Below are positions 13,826 through 20,804 of a DNA stretch of 22,565 nt, in pieces. The notes beneath the pieces are model-generated. The model was not told where the DNA came from. It was given only the letters and a program-made list of their open reading frames with translations, and did no database searches. This stretch comes from Candidatus Curtissbacteria bacterium RIFCSPHIGHO2_01_FULL_41_11 (lineage in GTDB: Bacteria > Patescibacteriota > Microgenomatia > Curtissbacterales > GWA2-41-24), in NCBI GenBank assembly GCA_001776335.1, contig MFAZ01000027.1:1-22565 (forward strand). Direction: 5' to 3'. The position numbers and the translations under genes are program-made. Each line of letters opens with the position of its first letter. The stretch's first letter is position 1.

Positions 13826-16450
13826 TTATTTTTTTAACAGGTCAAAAAGTTTATAGCTGTCCCCTGCTCCCATGCTGAGAATTATTTCAAAACTTTTAAG
13901 GTGACTTTTGACATACCGTGCAGTCCCTTGAACTGAACCGGTATATTTTGCTTTTGATCCTACTTTTTTGACAAGTTTGCGAGATAGAGTTTCTCTGTTT
14001 CCTTGCTCTCTTGCCGGATAAACTTCTGTTATCAAAATTTGGTCGGCTCCGGAATTTTTGAGAGCTTTTTTAAAATCTTTAAAAAAAGTTTCTATTCTGG
14101 AAAATGTGTGGGGTTCAAAAACAAGAGTTAATTTTGATTTTGGAAATTTTTCTTTTAAGGCATTTATAGTCTTAAGGACAGTATATGGCTGGACGGCATA
14201 ATCGTCGTAGAATTTTACACCGTTTATTTCTCCTTTGTATTCAAGTCTGCGGGCGACTCCCTTAAATTTTGAGAGAGTCTTTTTGGCAAGCTTTATGTTG
14301 ATACCAAGAACTTGTGCGACTGTTAGGGCAGCATTGGCATTCTCTTGACGGAAATCACCGATGACTGAAAGATTAAGCTTACCGAAATCATTAATCTGAA
14401 CTATTTTAGGGTCGGACCCTGTATCAGTTAAGATTTTCGATTTTAGAAGCTGTTGGAGTTTAGGGTCGAACCCTATGATAAGGCTGCCGTTTGATTTAAT
14501 ATTGTCGATAAATTTCGCATAGGAAGTTAGTACCGATTCTTGGCTTTTGAAAAAATCGGGATGATCCCATTCGACATTTAAAATAACTGCGATATTGGGA
14601 TGGTAATTTAGAAAGTTGTTGTTGTACTCATCTGATTCGCAAACATAGTATTTTGATTTTCCAACTCTAAAATTGTTTTGCCATTTCAAAACTCTTGCAC
14701 CTATCTCGCAAGTTGGATCAAGACCTGCGTCTATCAAAACTTGGGCAATCATTGAAGTCGTGGTGGATTTACCGTATGCTCCCGCTACTGTTATTACAAA
14801 CTTATCTTTCTGCAAATACTTCCCTTGGAATTCTTGCCAAGAGATGACAGGAATATCTTTCTTTTTGGCTTTCATAATTTCAGAATTTTTTGGATCCAAT
14901 TTTTCAATTGCCGGCGATGTGACAAGCAGGTCGACATTTTTTAAATGTGAAGATGCGTGACCTTCCATTATTTTGATATTTAGGTTTTTTGTGTAGGTGG
15001 AATCTGGTTTAAGATCACATGCTGAAACTTTATATCCATAAGCTTGGGCAATTCCGGCGACGGCTGACGCACCGGCACCTGCAGCACCCATAATGTGAAC
15101 ATTTTTGATTTCTTTTTGAAAAAGAGTCTTTAGTTTGTCCAAACTGTTTTCGTTTTCTAAAAAGAGAATTTTACTACCGATTTTTGATGGTATTTCCAGA
15201 TCTTTTTTATAGTCATCTCCGACAAATAACACTTCTTGCGGTTTGTATTTTTTGAAAATTTGTTCGTAAAAGATTTCTGCTGGTTTCATTGTTTCGGTTT
15301 CGGTGGAGCTTATAATTTGATCAAAAAACTCAAGAAGCTTTACTGCTTTTAGTTTAGCCACTGCTAATTCTCTTTCATCTTCCGTAACAAGAATTTTTTT
15401 CTGAGGAAGTCTTGGTAAAATTTTTTGAATTTCGCCGATTGGTTTTAAATTTTGTGTAACTGTTTTTCTAAAAACCTCATACATTTTTTTTAAAAGATCG
15501 GGCTTTTTATATTTTTCTAAAATCATCCCGTAAGAGTATTTTCTTATCCTTTTTTGAGGAGTTTTGGAGTTTTTGACGATCTCAACAATTGCCTGCCACT
15601 CTCTAAAAAGTTCTTCAGTGTCGGTTTTTACTTCTTTTGACAAAATTTTGAGGGCTTCAACGTCTGCGATATTTGAAATTTGGGCTGTGTTATAAAGTGT
15701 GTTATCTGCATCAAAGGCTACACATTTAGTAGGAGTGTCTGATAGGAGCATAGAAGCGTTGAAGAGATCTTCCGGTTTGCCAACATCAACTCTTTTACCG
15801 TCAAAGAAATATCCGATTATTTTTGCTCCTTTTTTTAGCATGTACTGCGCCGGGAATAGTTGGTTCTTGTGAATAAATTTTTCTCCGGCAATGGATTTTT
15901 TAAACAACTCAGTTTTTAAGATGAACGTACCCATTACGGCATGATTGGATGGTGGATTAGTAGGTTTTTCTACAACTTGGGCAATTCTCCCTTTCTTATA
16001 TTCCACAATTCCATAGCGAGCCGGATCATCAACCTCACGAACAGCTAATATCCCGTCAGTTGTTGGGTTTTTCTTAAATATTTCAATTAACTTTTTTGTG
16101 AGATTTTCATTGGCAAGACTGTCTGCGTATTGAACCAGAAAATAGGGTGTTTTTATGTGGCTTTTGACTTCATTTAAAGCGTATGACGGTCCAAGAGCTT
16201 GCTTTATTTGAATGTAATCTATTTCTAATCCTTGCCATTTGTTTTTGAAATATGCAGTTATTTGATTTGCAGTTTTTTCCAGGACAACAATTGTAACTTT
16301 TTTGATACCTGAATTTGCGATATTCTGCAACAGATATTCCAAAACAGGCTTGCCTAATATCGGTAACATAACTTTAAAAGTATCGGTTTTTAGTGAAGTC
16401 ATTCTGGTGCCTTCCCCGGCAGCCAATATTAAAACAGTCAGGTTATTCAT
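13826..16450 (-). CDS. murC: Three-domain fusion: sugar-phosphate nucleotidyltransferase, HAD phosphatase, MurC ligase
   Basis: An 874-residue protein, about twice MurC length. Residues 1-235 are a GlmU/RmlA/MurU-type nucleotidyltransferase: LAAGEGTRM at 9-17, EKPTNPPSNHAVMGTF at 161-176, DVGKPEDL at 222-229. Residues 240-447 are a HAD hydrolase: motif I FDADNT at 246-251 (D247, D249), Thr356 in ILVTEDE, Lys389, and GDDYKKD at 411-417, with a helical cap between I and II. Residues 449-874 are MurC-like: HIMGAAGAGASAVAG from 452, P-loop GAYGKSTTT at 557-565, ESDEYN at 605-610, RLEYKG near 735, DDYAVQP at 749-755, EPHTFSR at 779-785. MurC normally has GTHGKTTT and DDYxHHP, so two His positions differ. 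The frame is continuous and overlaps murE by eight bases. It should join L-Ala to UDP-MurNAc; the front domains resemble MurU and MupP chemistry (inference). Confidence 0.88.
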   Translation of the reverse strand: MNNLTVLILAAGEGTRMTSLKTDTFKVMLPILGKPVLEYLLQNIANSGIKKVTIVVLEKTANQITAYFKNKWQGLEIDYIQIKQALGPSYALNEVKSHIKTPYFLVQYADSLANENLTKKLIEIFKKNPTTDGILAVREVDDPARYGIVEYKKGRIAQVVEKPTNPPSNHAVMGTFILKTELFKKSIAGEKFIHKNQLFPAQYMLKKGAKIIGYFFDGKRVDVGKPEDLFNASMLLSDTPTKCVAFDADNTLYNTAQISNIADVEALKILSKEVKTDTEELFREWQAIVEIVKNSKTPQKRIRKYSYGMILEKYKKPDLLKKMYEVFRKTVTQNLKPIGEIQKILPRLPQKKILVTEDERELAVAKLKAVKLLEFFDQIISSTETETMKPAEIFYEQIFKKYKPQEVLFVGDDYKKDLEIPSKIGSKILFLENENSLDKLKTLFQKEIKNVHIMGAAGAGASAVAGIAQAYGYKVSACDLKPDSTYTKNLNIKIMEGHASSHLKNVDLLVTSPAIEKLDPKNSEIMKAKKKDIPVISWQEFQGKYLQKDKFVITVAGAYGKSTTTSMIAQVLIDAGLDPTCEIGARVLKWQNNFRVGKSKYYVCESDEYNNNFLNYHPNIAVILNVEWDHPDFFKSQESVLTSYAKFIDNIKSNGSLIIGFDPKLQQLLKSKILTDTGSDPKIVQINDFGKLNLSVIGDFRQENANAALTVAQVLGINIKLAKKTLSKFKGVARRLEYKGEINGVKFYDDYAVQPYTVLKTINALKEKFPKSKLTLVFEPHTFSRIETFFKDFKKALKNSGADQILITEVYPAREQGNRETLSRKLVKKVGSKAKYTGSVQGTARYVKSHLKSFEIILSMGAGDSYKLFDLLKK

Positions 16451-17642
16451 TTAATTTTTTAATAATTGCTTTTTTAGTTACTTCGAATTCGTCCCAAGGC
16501 AATTCTTTGCCTTTGATGTTCATGCTTTTTTCGTGACCTTTGCCAAAAATTCCCACAATGTCGTCTTTGCCTGTGGAATTTATTGCAAATTCAATTGCTT
16601 TTTGGCGATCTGGAATTATGTGGTAATCTTTCCCCTCTTTTTTACTTTTCATGCCTTCTGCAATTTGCTTACAAATTTCTTCGGGATCTTCTGATCTTGG
16701 ATCTTCTGAAGTGAGAACTACACGGTCTGCAAGATTCGCCGCAACACCGCCCATTTTTTCTCTTTTTGTTTTATCCCTTTCACCGGCTGCGCCAAAAACG
16801 GCTGTTAATTTCGTTGATGGTGAATCGCCTATCGATAATCGCAAGGATTTGAGGGCTTGTTCAAGACCGCCGGGTGTGTGGGCGAAGTCTATATAAACTT
16901 TGAAATTCTGACCCAAGTCAACATTTTGCATTCTCCCCGAAATACCCTTAAACAATTTTAATGCAGACAATGCTTTTTCCTTTTTAATACCCAACGAGAC
17001 TGTGGCTGCAAGTGCGGCAAGTGCATTTAATATGTTGTACTGACCCGGGATTTGTAGTTTGATTTGGGAATTTTTGAGGTTGAAATCGGCTCTATTTTTA
17101 ATTCCATAGGTGACGATTCTTCCTTTGGAAATTGCTTTTAATACCTTCAGCGATTGATCGTCTGCATTTAGAATTGAGGTTTTGGATTTTCTGAAAAGTT
17201 TTGCCTTTGCCCCGACATAATTTTCCCAAGTTTTGTGGTAATCCAAGTGTTCATGAGTAATATTTGTGATCGTGCCGACTTCAAAATCAACAAAAGCCAG
17301 CCGGTTTTGGTCGAGACCATGAGAGGTGGATTCCATTACGAAATATTTACTATTTGCCTTTATTGCTTTTTTTAAATACTTTTGCACTTGCCAGGGACTT
17401 GGAGTGGAAACATGGAAGCCGGTATCAAAGTCTTTTTTGTTAATTTGTGCCTTGATTGATGAAATAATTGAAACATTTTCACCTGCAGCCATTAATATTT
17501 CGGAAATCATGTGGACGGTTGTAGTTTTACCATCAGTGCCGGTAACACCAATGACTGTTAGTTTTTTTGAGGGGAAATTAAAATAGACTGCTGCAATTAA
17601 TGCCTGGGCAAAGTGATAGATGTTTTTAATCTTTTGCCACAT
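16443..17642 (-). CDS. murE: MurE-type UDP-MurNAc-tripeptide synthetase, short N-terminus
   Basis: Mur ligase expected to add the third stem residue. From the ATG at 17642 it has 399 residues. The P-loop GTDGKTTT is at 35-42, so the normal N-terminal domain of about 90 residues is absent; a short hydrophobic helix (residues 8-22) precedes it. ESTSHGLDQNR is at 104-114, THEHLDYHKTWENY at 129-142, the likely carbamylated lysine is K146, and FAHTPGGLEQAL at 253-264. The third-residue motif reads SEDPRSEDP (312-320), close to the DNPR of meso-DAP enzymes, so DAP is more likely than Lys. The frame is open 44 codons further upstream into the preceding gene; a strong GGAGG at 17670-17666 is 23 bases from this ATG, which leaves the true start uncertain. 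Confidence 0.92.
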   Translation of the reverse strand: MWQKIKNIYHFAQALIAAVYFNFPSKKLTVIGVTGTDGKTTTVHMISEILMAAGENVSIISSIKAQINKKDFDTGFHVSTPSPWQVQKYLKKAIKANSKYFVMESTSHGLDQNRLAFVDFEVGTITNITHEHLDYHKTWENYVGAKAKLFRKSKTSILNADDQSLKVLKAISKGRIVTYGIKNRADFNLKNSQIKLQIPGQYNILNALAALAATVSLGIKKEKALSALKLFKGISGRMQNVDLGQNFKVYIDFAHTPGGLEQALKSLRLSIGDSPSTKLTAVFGAAGERDKTKREKMGGVAANLADRVVLTSEDPRSEDPEEICKQIAEGMKSKKEGKDYHIIPDRQKAIEFAINSTGKDDIVGIFGKGHEKSMNIKGKELPWDEFEVTKKAIIKKLNE

Positions 17643-17655
17643 AATTTCCCAGCTA

Positions 17656-17681
17656 ATTATATTCACCTCCACCAAATTATA
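17656..17681 (-). promoter_or_regulatory. Two TATAAT boxes and a misplaced GGAGG before murE
   Basis: In the 43-base gap before murE the minus strand has TATAAT at 17681-17676 and again at 17661-17656, with GGAGGTG between them (17670-17664). The second box is 13 bases before the ATG, as at murF, and both share ATATAATTAG. Neither has a good -35. A start from the first box would put GGAGG at the very 5' end of the message. Confidence 0.4.
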
Positions 17682-17685
17682 ACGT

Positions 17686-18306
17686 TTAATAGGTATCTTT
17701 AGGAAAGTAGTATGGTAAAACTTTGAGTGCTGTCTGCCAGTAGATTGACTGCACGCCTGGATCCTTAAAGCCAACAGGGTCGCGAATAGCCATTGAGTGT
17801 ACGAGCACAGCTGCTGTTAATGATTCTTCTGCTTTTATTAAATCAAACGATTTGTCTCCAAACCTTCTGATGCTATAGCCTAGAGTTATCTGCTGAGTTT
17901 TATCATCTATAAAGACTCCTGCATACTCTTCGCTTAGTGTTGGAACTGCATTTGAGAGTAGGAACTGGTCTGCAGCATAGTTTACTTTCCAGTTCTGGTT
18001 TTTTTTCATATCAGATATTGCTGAATTCAAGTTGTCCTGCACAATCTGCAGGTCAATACCCGAATCTTTGTTTTTTGTTTGCTCCAGCGGTATTGATGCG
18101 GTAGGTAAGTTCTGATTTTCTGAGTATTTTTGCTGAAATGGATGACTAAGATGACCAACTATAAAAGCTCCACAGAATGCGAGAGGAGGTGCAAGGACTA
18201 CCAGACTAAGAGGCAATGCTTTATCTCTGTTTGCCTTTTTTGCCGGCAAAACATCAGGCGTAGAGTTTGGAGTAAAGCTTGCAATCGTTGTTTCGGCTTC
18301 TATCAT
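17686..18306 (-). CDS. Unrecognised single-pass membrane protein
   Basis: About 206 residues from the ATG at 18306. I do not recognise the family. A polar N-terminus of about 30 residues, rich in Thr, Ser and Pro, is followed by one hydrophobic segment (LSLVVLAPPLAFCGAFIVG, about residues 34-52) and a soluble part of about 150 residues that is probably outside the cytoplasm. Its middle looks helical (DLQIVQDNLNSAISDMKK), followed by a beta-rich stretch (YAGVFIDDKTQQITLGYSI). The frame extends four codons to a TTG at 18318, but that sits in the U-run of a terminator-like hairpin, so ATG is preferred. A good promoter lies upstream and murE follows 43 bases downstream. A wall or division role is suggested by position only. 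Confidence 0.75.
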   Translation of the reverse strand: MIEAETTIASFTPNSTPDVLPAKKANRDKALPLSLVVLAPPLAFCGAFIVGHLSHPFQQKYSENQNLPTASIPLEQTKNKDSGIDLQIVQDNLNSAISDMKKNQNWKVNYAADQFLLSNAVPTLSEEYAGVFIDDKTQQITLGYSIRRFGDKSFDLIKAEESLTAAVLVHSMAIRDPVGFKDPGVQSIYWQTALKVLPYYFPKDTY

Positions 18307-18316
18307 TTTGTCAAAC

Positions 18317-18347
18317 AAAAAACCGCCCCCACTATGTGTAGACGGTT
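18317..18347 (-). terminator. Terminator-like hairpin just before the unrecognised gene
   Basis: On the minus strand AACCGTC (18347-18341) pairs with GGCGGTT (18327-18321) through six Watson-Crick pairs and one G-T wobble, with a 13-base loop, followed by a run of Ts ending at 18317. It lies between the promoter at 18371-18398 and the ATG at 18306, so it could act as an attenuator, or stop read-through from ftsI and the DUF5652-like gene. Confidence 0.5.
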
Positions 18348-18370
18348 GTTTTACCTCAATATTTAAACTA

Positions 18371-18398
18371 ATTCTACCACTTCACTTGAAAAAGTCAA
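18371..18398 (-). promoter_or_regulatory. Sigma70-type promoter for the unrecognised gene and murE
   Basis: The minus strand reads TTGACT (18398-18393), a 16-base spacer, then TAGAAT (18376-18371). Each hexamer matches consensus at five of six positions, making it one of the best promoters in the window. Transcription would begin near 18364 and meet the hairpin at 18321-18347 after about 17 bases. Confidence 0.6.
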
Positions 18399-18650
18399 AG
18401 ATAAGTGTGCGGACTTAACTTTGGCAGACTGGCTTAGGACCTGCCAAGGACTCATAAAATTGGGTTTGGCCCGTTTTGGTAGGCTTAACATGCGGCGATA
18501 GCCCTATTGCAATCTAAACATTAACTTTCAAAATGAAATTTTACGAAGAACAAGGATTTGATTTTTTAAAAAAACTATGACTACGCAGCGGGGCGGGGCT
18601 TAAGTTAAAAATAGCACTGATACAACTCAATTACAACTAGGGAAAATGGT
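18399..18650. other. Non-coding stretch downstream of the DUF5652-like gene
   Basis: With the promoter and hairpin next to it this completes a gene-free gap of 344 bases, the largest in the window. It has a perfect 7-base inverted repeat, TTGGCAG at 18421-18427 and CTGCCAA at 18441-18447, with a 13-base loop. A GC-rich patch (18593-18600) sits in otherwise AT-rich text, next to a run of seven As and a TTTTTTAAAAAAA tract at about 18563-18575. No ORF longer than about 15 codons is convincing, and no known RNA family is recognised. It could hold a small structured RNA or decayed sequence. Confidence 0.5.
18421..18447. repeat. Perfect 7-bp inverted repeat
   Basis: TTGGCAG and CTGCCAA are exact reverse complements separated by 13 bases. 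The next pair out is a mismatch and the one beyond can pair, so an RNA stem of 7-9 pairs is possible. There is no T-run on either side, which argues against a terminator. Confidence 0.45.
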
Positions 18651-18911
18651 TTATTTGTGAAACATTGTCCGAATATTTGAAGTTACAACTTTTGGGGAGA
18701 GTTTGTTTTTGGCCAGTACAAATAAATAAGCAATTTCTAAAATACCGGCAGTATTCACTATCAGAATAATTACAAACCAGTTTCTATCCTTTGCCGAAGC
18801 TGCATGCCAAAGAGCAAAACCTTTCCATAGTGTTGACCAGATGAAAAGAAGAAAAAAAGCAATGTTTAGAAGTGGGTTGTTGTTAAAACTTTGCAGAAAT
18901 GAAAAATTCAT
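18651..18911 (-). CDS. Small two-helix membrane protein, DUF5652-like
   Basis: An 86-residue protein with two membrane helices, at about 15-35 and 45-66. The text WKGFALWHAASAKDRNWF followed by VNTAGILEIAYLF matches my memory of DUF5652, a small domain common in CPR genomes and related to the PLDc_N type two-helix fold. Function is unknown. It starts 18 bases after the PBP gene and is probably in the same transcript; AGGA lies three bases before the ATG. The short basic C-terminus would be cytoplasmic. No catalytic motif is visible. Confidence 0.8.
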   Translation of the reverse strand: MNFSFLQSFNNNPLLNIAFFLLFIWSTLWKGFALWHAASAKDRNWFVIILIVNTAGILEIAYLFVLAKNKLSPKVVTSNIRTMFHK

Positions 18912-18929
18912 TTGTCCTATTTTATCACT

Positions 18930-20675
18930 TTACTTCTCCGTAGGGCTAATTCCAAAGTAATTAAATATTTCCTTTGAAATTGAAAAGAATGTCGGGGCAG
19001 CCGTTTCGGAACCGAATACGGACGATGAAGGTTCTGTAAAGCGAACGAGCATGACGAATTTTGGATTATTGGCTGGGGCGAAACCTATAAAAGAAGCTAT
19101 AGTTTTATTTGGATCATAGTGGCCGGCGACGGGAATTTGTGCGGTACCTGTTTTGCCCGCTATTCTGTAGCCTTTGGGGGCAAATGCCCTTGCCTCTCCT
19201 TTTTCGACGGCGTATACCATCATTTCGGTTATCTGGGCTGCTGTTTGCGGGGAAATTACCTGCCTTGTTTCCTCCGGTTTGACTATTGCCTCGTCCTCAG
19301 AAGAGTCTATTTTTTCTACAATTTTGGGCGAAATTAGCTTTCCGCCATTGGCTATTGCCGCAGTTGCCTGAATCATTTGTATGGGAGTTACGGCTATTCC
19401 CTGTCCGAACGAGGCCGTCGCCAAATCAATCGGTCTCCAGTCCTTTTTATCGCGGATTGAGCCGGGGGATTCTTCCTGAAGATCTATATTTGTAAGCTTT
19501 CCGAAGCCAAACCTTGATAGGTAGTCATAAAACTTGTCGACCCCAAGCTTTTCGGCTACGAAAGTCATGCCTATGTTATCCGAGTGTTGAATTACTTCGG
19601 TCATGGTTGAATCCGGATAATATTTTTTGTTCCAGGTAGAGATCTCGAAGCCTCCGATTTGCCTGGGGCCAGTGCAGATATTGCATTTGGTATTAGGTTT
19701 CACGACTCCCAGATCAATTGCTGCAGACATTGTTATTAGCTTGAAGGTCGATCCTGGTTCGTAAGTATCTGCAACAGCCTTATTTTTATAAAGATTCTCG
19801 TCGTACCCCTGCCAATTTGCCGGATTGTATGCAGGATAAGTCGCAAGGGCAAGGATTTTACCTGTTTTGGGGTCTGCAACTATAACCGTACCGTCTTTGG
19901 CTCCGTATTTTTCAACCGCAGTTTTAAGTTTATCTTCTACCATAAACTGAATTGCCCTGTTTATTGAGAGATGAAGAGATTCTCCTTTGTGCGAAGCGAG
20001 CGGTCTAAATTCACGAACTAATATGGGCAAACCGAAAGGATCGGTATCCTGGCCAAGCCTACCGGGTTTACCTCTAAGTTTATTGTCATAGTATCCCTCA
20101 AGGCCAAAATAGCCTGTATCACGTCCAAGTTTGTCAGAGCCTACAAAACCAAGAAATTGGGCCCCCATCGAAGCTTCAGGATAAAGGCGTTTTTCGTCGT
20201 TTTCGAACCCAAAGCCTGTAATTTGTAAATTTTCAATTTTTTGCTTCGTCGCAAGCGGTATTTTTCTTGCAATTTGTACCCAGTAAAGGTACTTTTCGGT
20301 AAACTTTTTATATAGAGATTCTTCCTGTTTTTTAATTTCATCTTTCTTTTGCTTTTTTTCATCGTCTGTGAGTTCCGCTTCACGTGTGGCAAATTTTTCG
20401 GAAATCAGAAAAGGGGCCAGTTTGACGGCTGATTCTTTTGGATTCTCAATCTCCTTGGGTTTGCCGTAAAACAAAAAAGCTTCCTGATTGGTAACGAGAG
20501 GAAAATTGTCCGACGTATAAATTTCGCCACGCGAAGCAGGAATTTCGTCCTGATTCAAATTTTGCGATGTATCATTTATTTTAGAAATAAATTGCCAGTA
20601 AAATAACCTTAGAATGACCAGAGTCGCGGTTACAAAAATTATAGCCTTTAAGATTTTAAGACGGTCCAAAGTCAA
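18930..20675 (-). CDS. ftsI: FtsI-type class B penicillin-binding protein (transpeptidase)
   Basis: Septal D,D-transpeptidase, partner of FtsW. One N-terminal membrane anchor (about 9-28) is followed by the pedestal region starting ASRGEIYTSDNFPL (47-60). A charged, coiled-coil-like insert rich in Lys and Glu lies at about 100-128. The transpeptidase domain has the SxxK motif STFK at 309-312, SDN at 365-367 and KTGT at 508-511. Length is 581, within the family range. There is no PASTA domain. The start is a TTG; no ATG is available upstream because an in-frame TAA lies 33 bases before it, and the next Met is well beyond the anchor. A 129-base leader with a mini-ORF and hairpin precedes it. 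Confidence 0.95.
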   Translation of the reverse strand: MTLDRLKILKAIIFVTATLVILRLFYWQFISKINDTSQNLNQDEIPASRGEIYTSDNFPLVTNQEAFLFYGKPKEIENPKESAVKLAPFLISEKFATREAELTDDEKKQKKDEIKKQEESLYKKFTEKYLYWVQIARKIPLATKQKIENLQITGFGFENDEKRLYPEASMGAQFLGFVGSDKLGRDTGYFGLEGYYDNKLRGKPGRLGQDTDPFGLPILVREFRPLASHKGESLHLSINRAIQFMVEDKLKTAVEKYGAKDGTVIVADPKTGKILALATYPAYNPANWQGYDENLYKNKAVADTYEPGSTFKLITMSAAIDLGVVKPNTKCNICTGPRQIGGFEISTWNKKYYPDSTMTEVIQHSDNIGMTFVAEKLGVDKFYDYLSRFGFGKLTNIDLQEESPGSIRDKKDWRPIDLATASFGQGIAVTPIQMIQATAAIANGGKLISPKIVEKIDSSEDEAIVKPEETRQVISPQTAAQITEMMVYAVEKGEARAFAPKGYRIAGKTGTAQIPVAGHYDPNKTIASFIGFAPANNPKFVMLVRFTEPSSSVFGSETAAPTFFSISKEIFNYFGISPTEK

Positions 20676-20692
20676 AATAACTTGTGCTTTAT

Positions 20693-20709
20693 AGTTCTTT
20701 TCAAGAACT
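20693..20709 (-). promoter_or_regulatory. Perfect hairpin in the ftsI leader
   Basis: The minus strand reads AGTTCTT, a 3-base loop GAA, then AAGAACT: seven perfect base pairs ending 17 bases before the TTG start of ftsI. It overlaps the end and stop codon of a possible five-codon leader ORF. No T-run follows, so it is not a standard terminator. Confidence 0.45.
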
Positions 20710-20718
20710 TATTCGCAC
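20701..20718 (-). CDS. Possible five-codon leader ORF before ftsI
   Basis: AGGAG at 20731-20727 is followed after eight bases by GTG CGA ATA AGT TCT TGA. This is one of the very few well-placed Shine-Dalgarno motifs in the window. The stop falls in the loop of the hairpin at 20693-20709, so a translating ribosome would cover its 5' arm. It is not in frame with ftsI. The ORF is very short and may be chance. Confidence 0.3.
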   Translation of the reverse strand: MRISS

Positions 20719-20768
20719 TCGTATTTCTCCTTTCCAAATTTCTTCGGAATTTGGGTATGAGTTAGGAT

Positions 20769-20791
20769 AAAAACAGAACCCAAACAGTTCT
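20769..20791 (-). terminator. Weak terminator-like hairpin after ftsL
   Basis: AGAAC (20791-20787) pairs with GTTCT (20779-20775) across a 7-base loop, followed by G and five Ts. Five pairs, only two of them G-C, make this weak; at best it attenuates between the ftsL-like gene and ftsI. Confidence 0.25.
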
Positions 20792-20804
20792 AGTGTATCA
20801 AAGA

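Noticed and set aside
16443..16450. Frameshift or misassembly at the murE-murC fusion junction
   Set aside because: Both frames are intact with a clean stop and ATG; an eight-base overlap is ordinary for this cluster.
17643..17774. Upstream extension of murE by 44 codons
   Set aside because: Most of it overlaps the end of the preceding gene, and its composition (basic, Ser/His-rich) is unlike a Mur ligase N-terminus.
18421..18480. tRNA-like look (D-arm-like stem, CAT in a possible anticodon loop)
   Set aside because: No 5-bp anticodon stem, no TTCGA-type T-arm and no 7-bp acceptor stem could be built.
18533..18580. Plus-strand 15-codon ORF (MKFYEEQGFDFLKKL)
   Set aside because: Too short to support, no ribosome-binding site, opposite in direction to the whole cluster.
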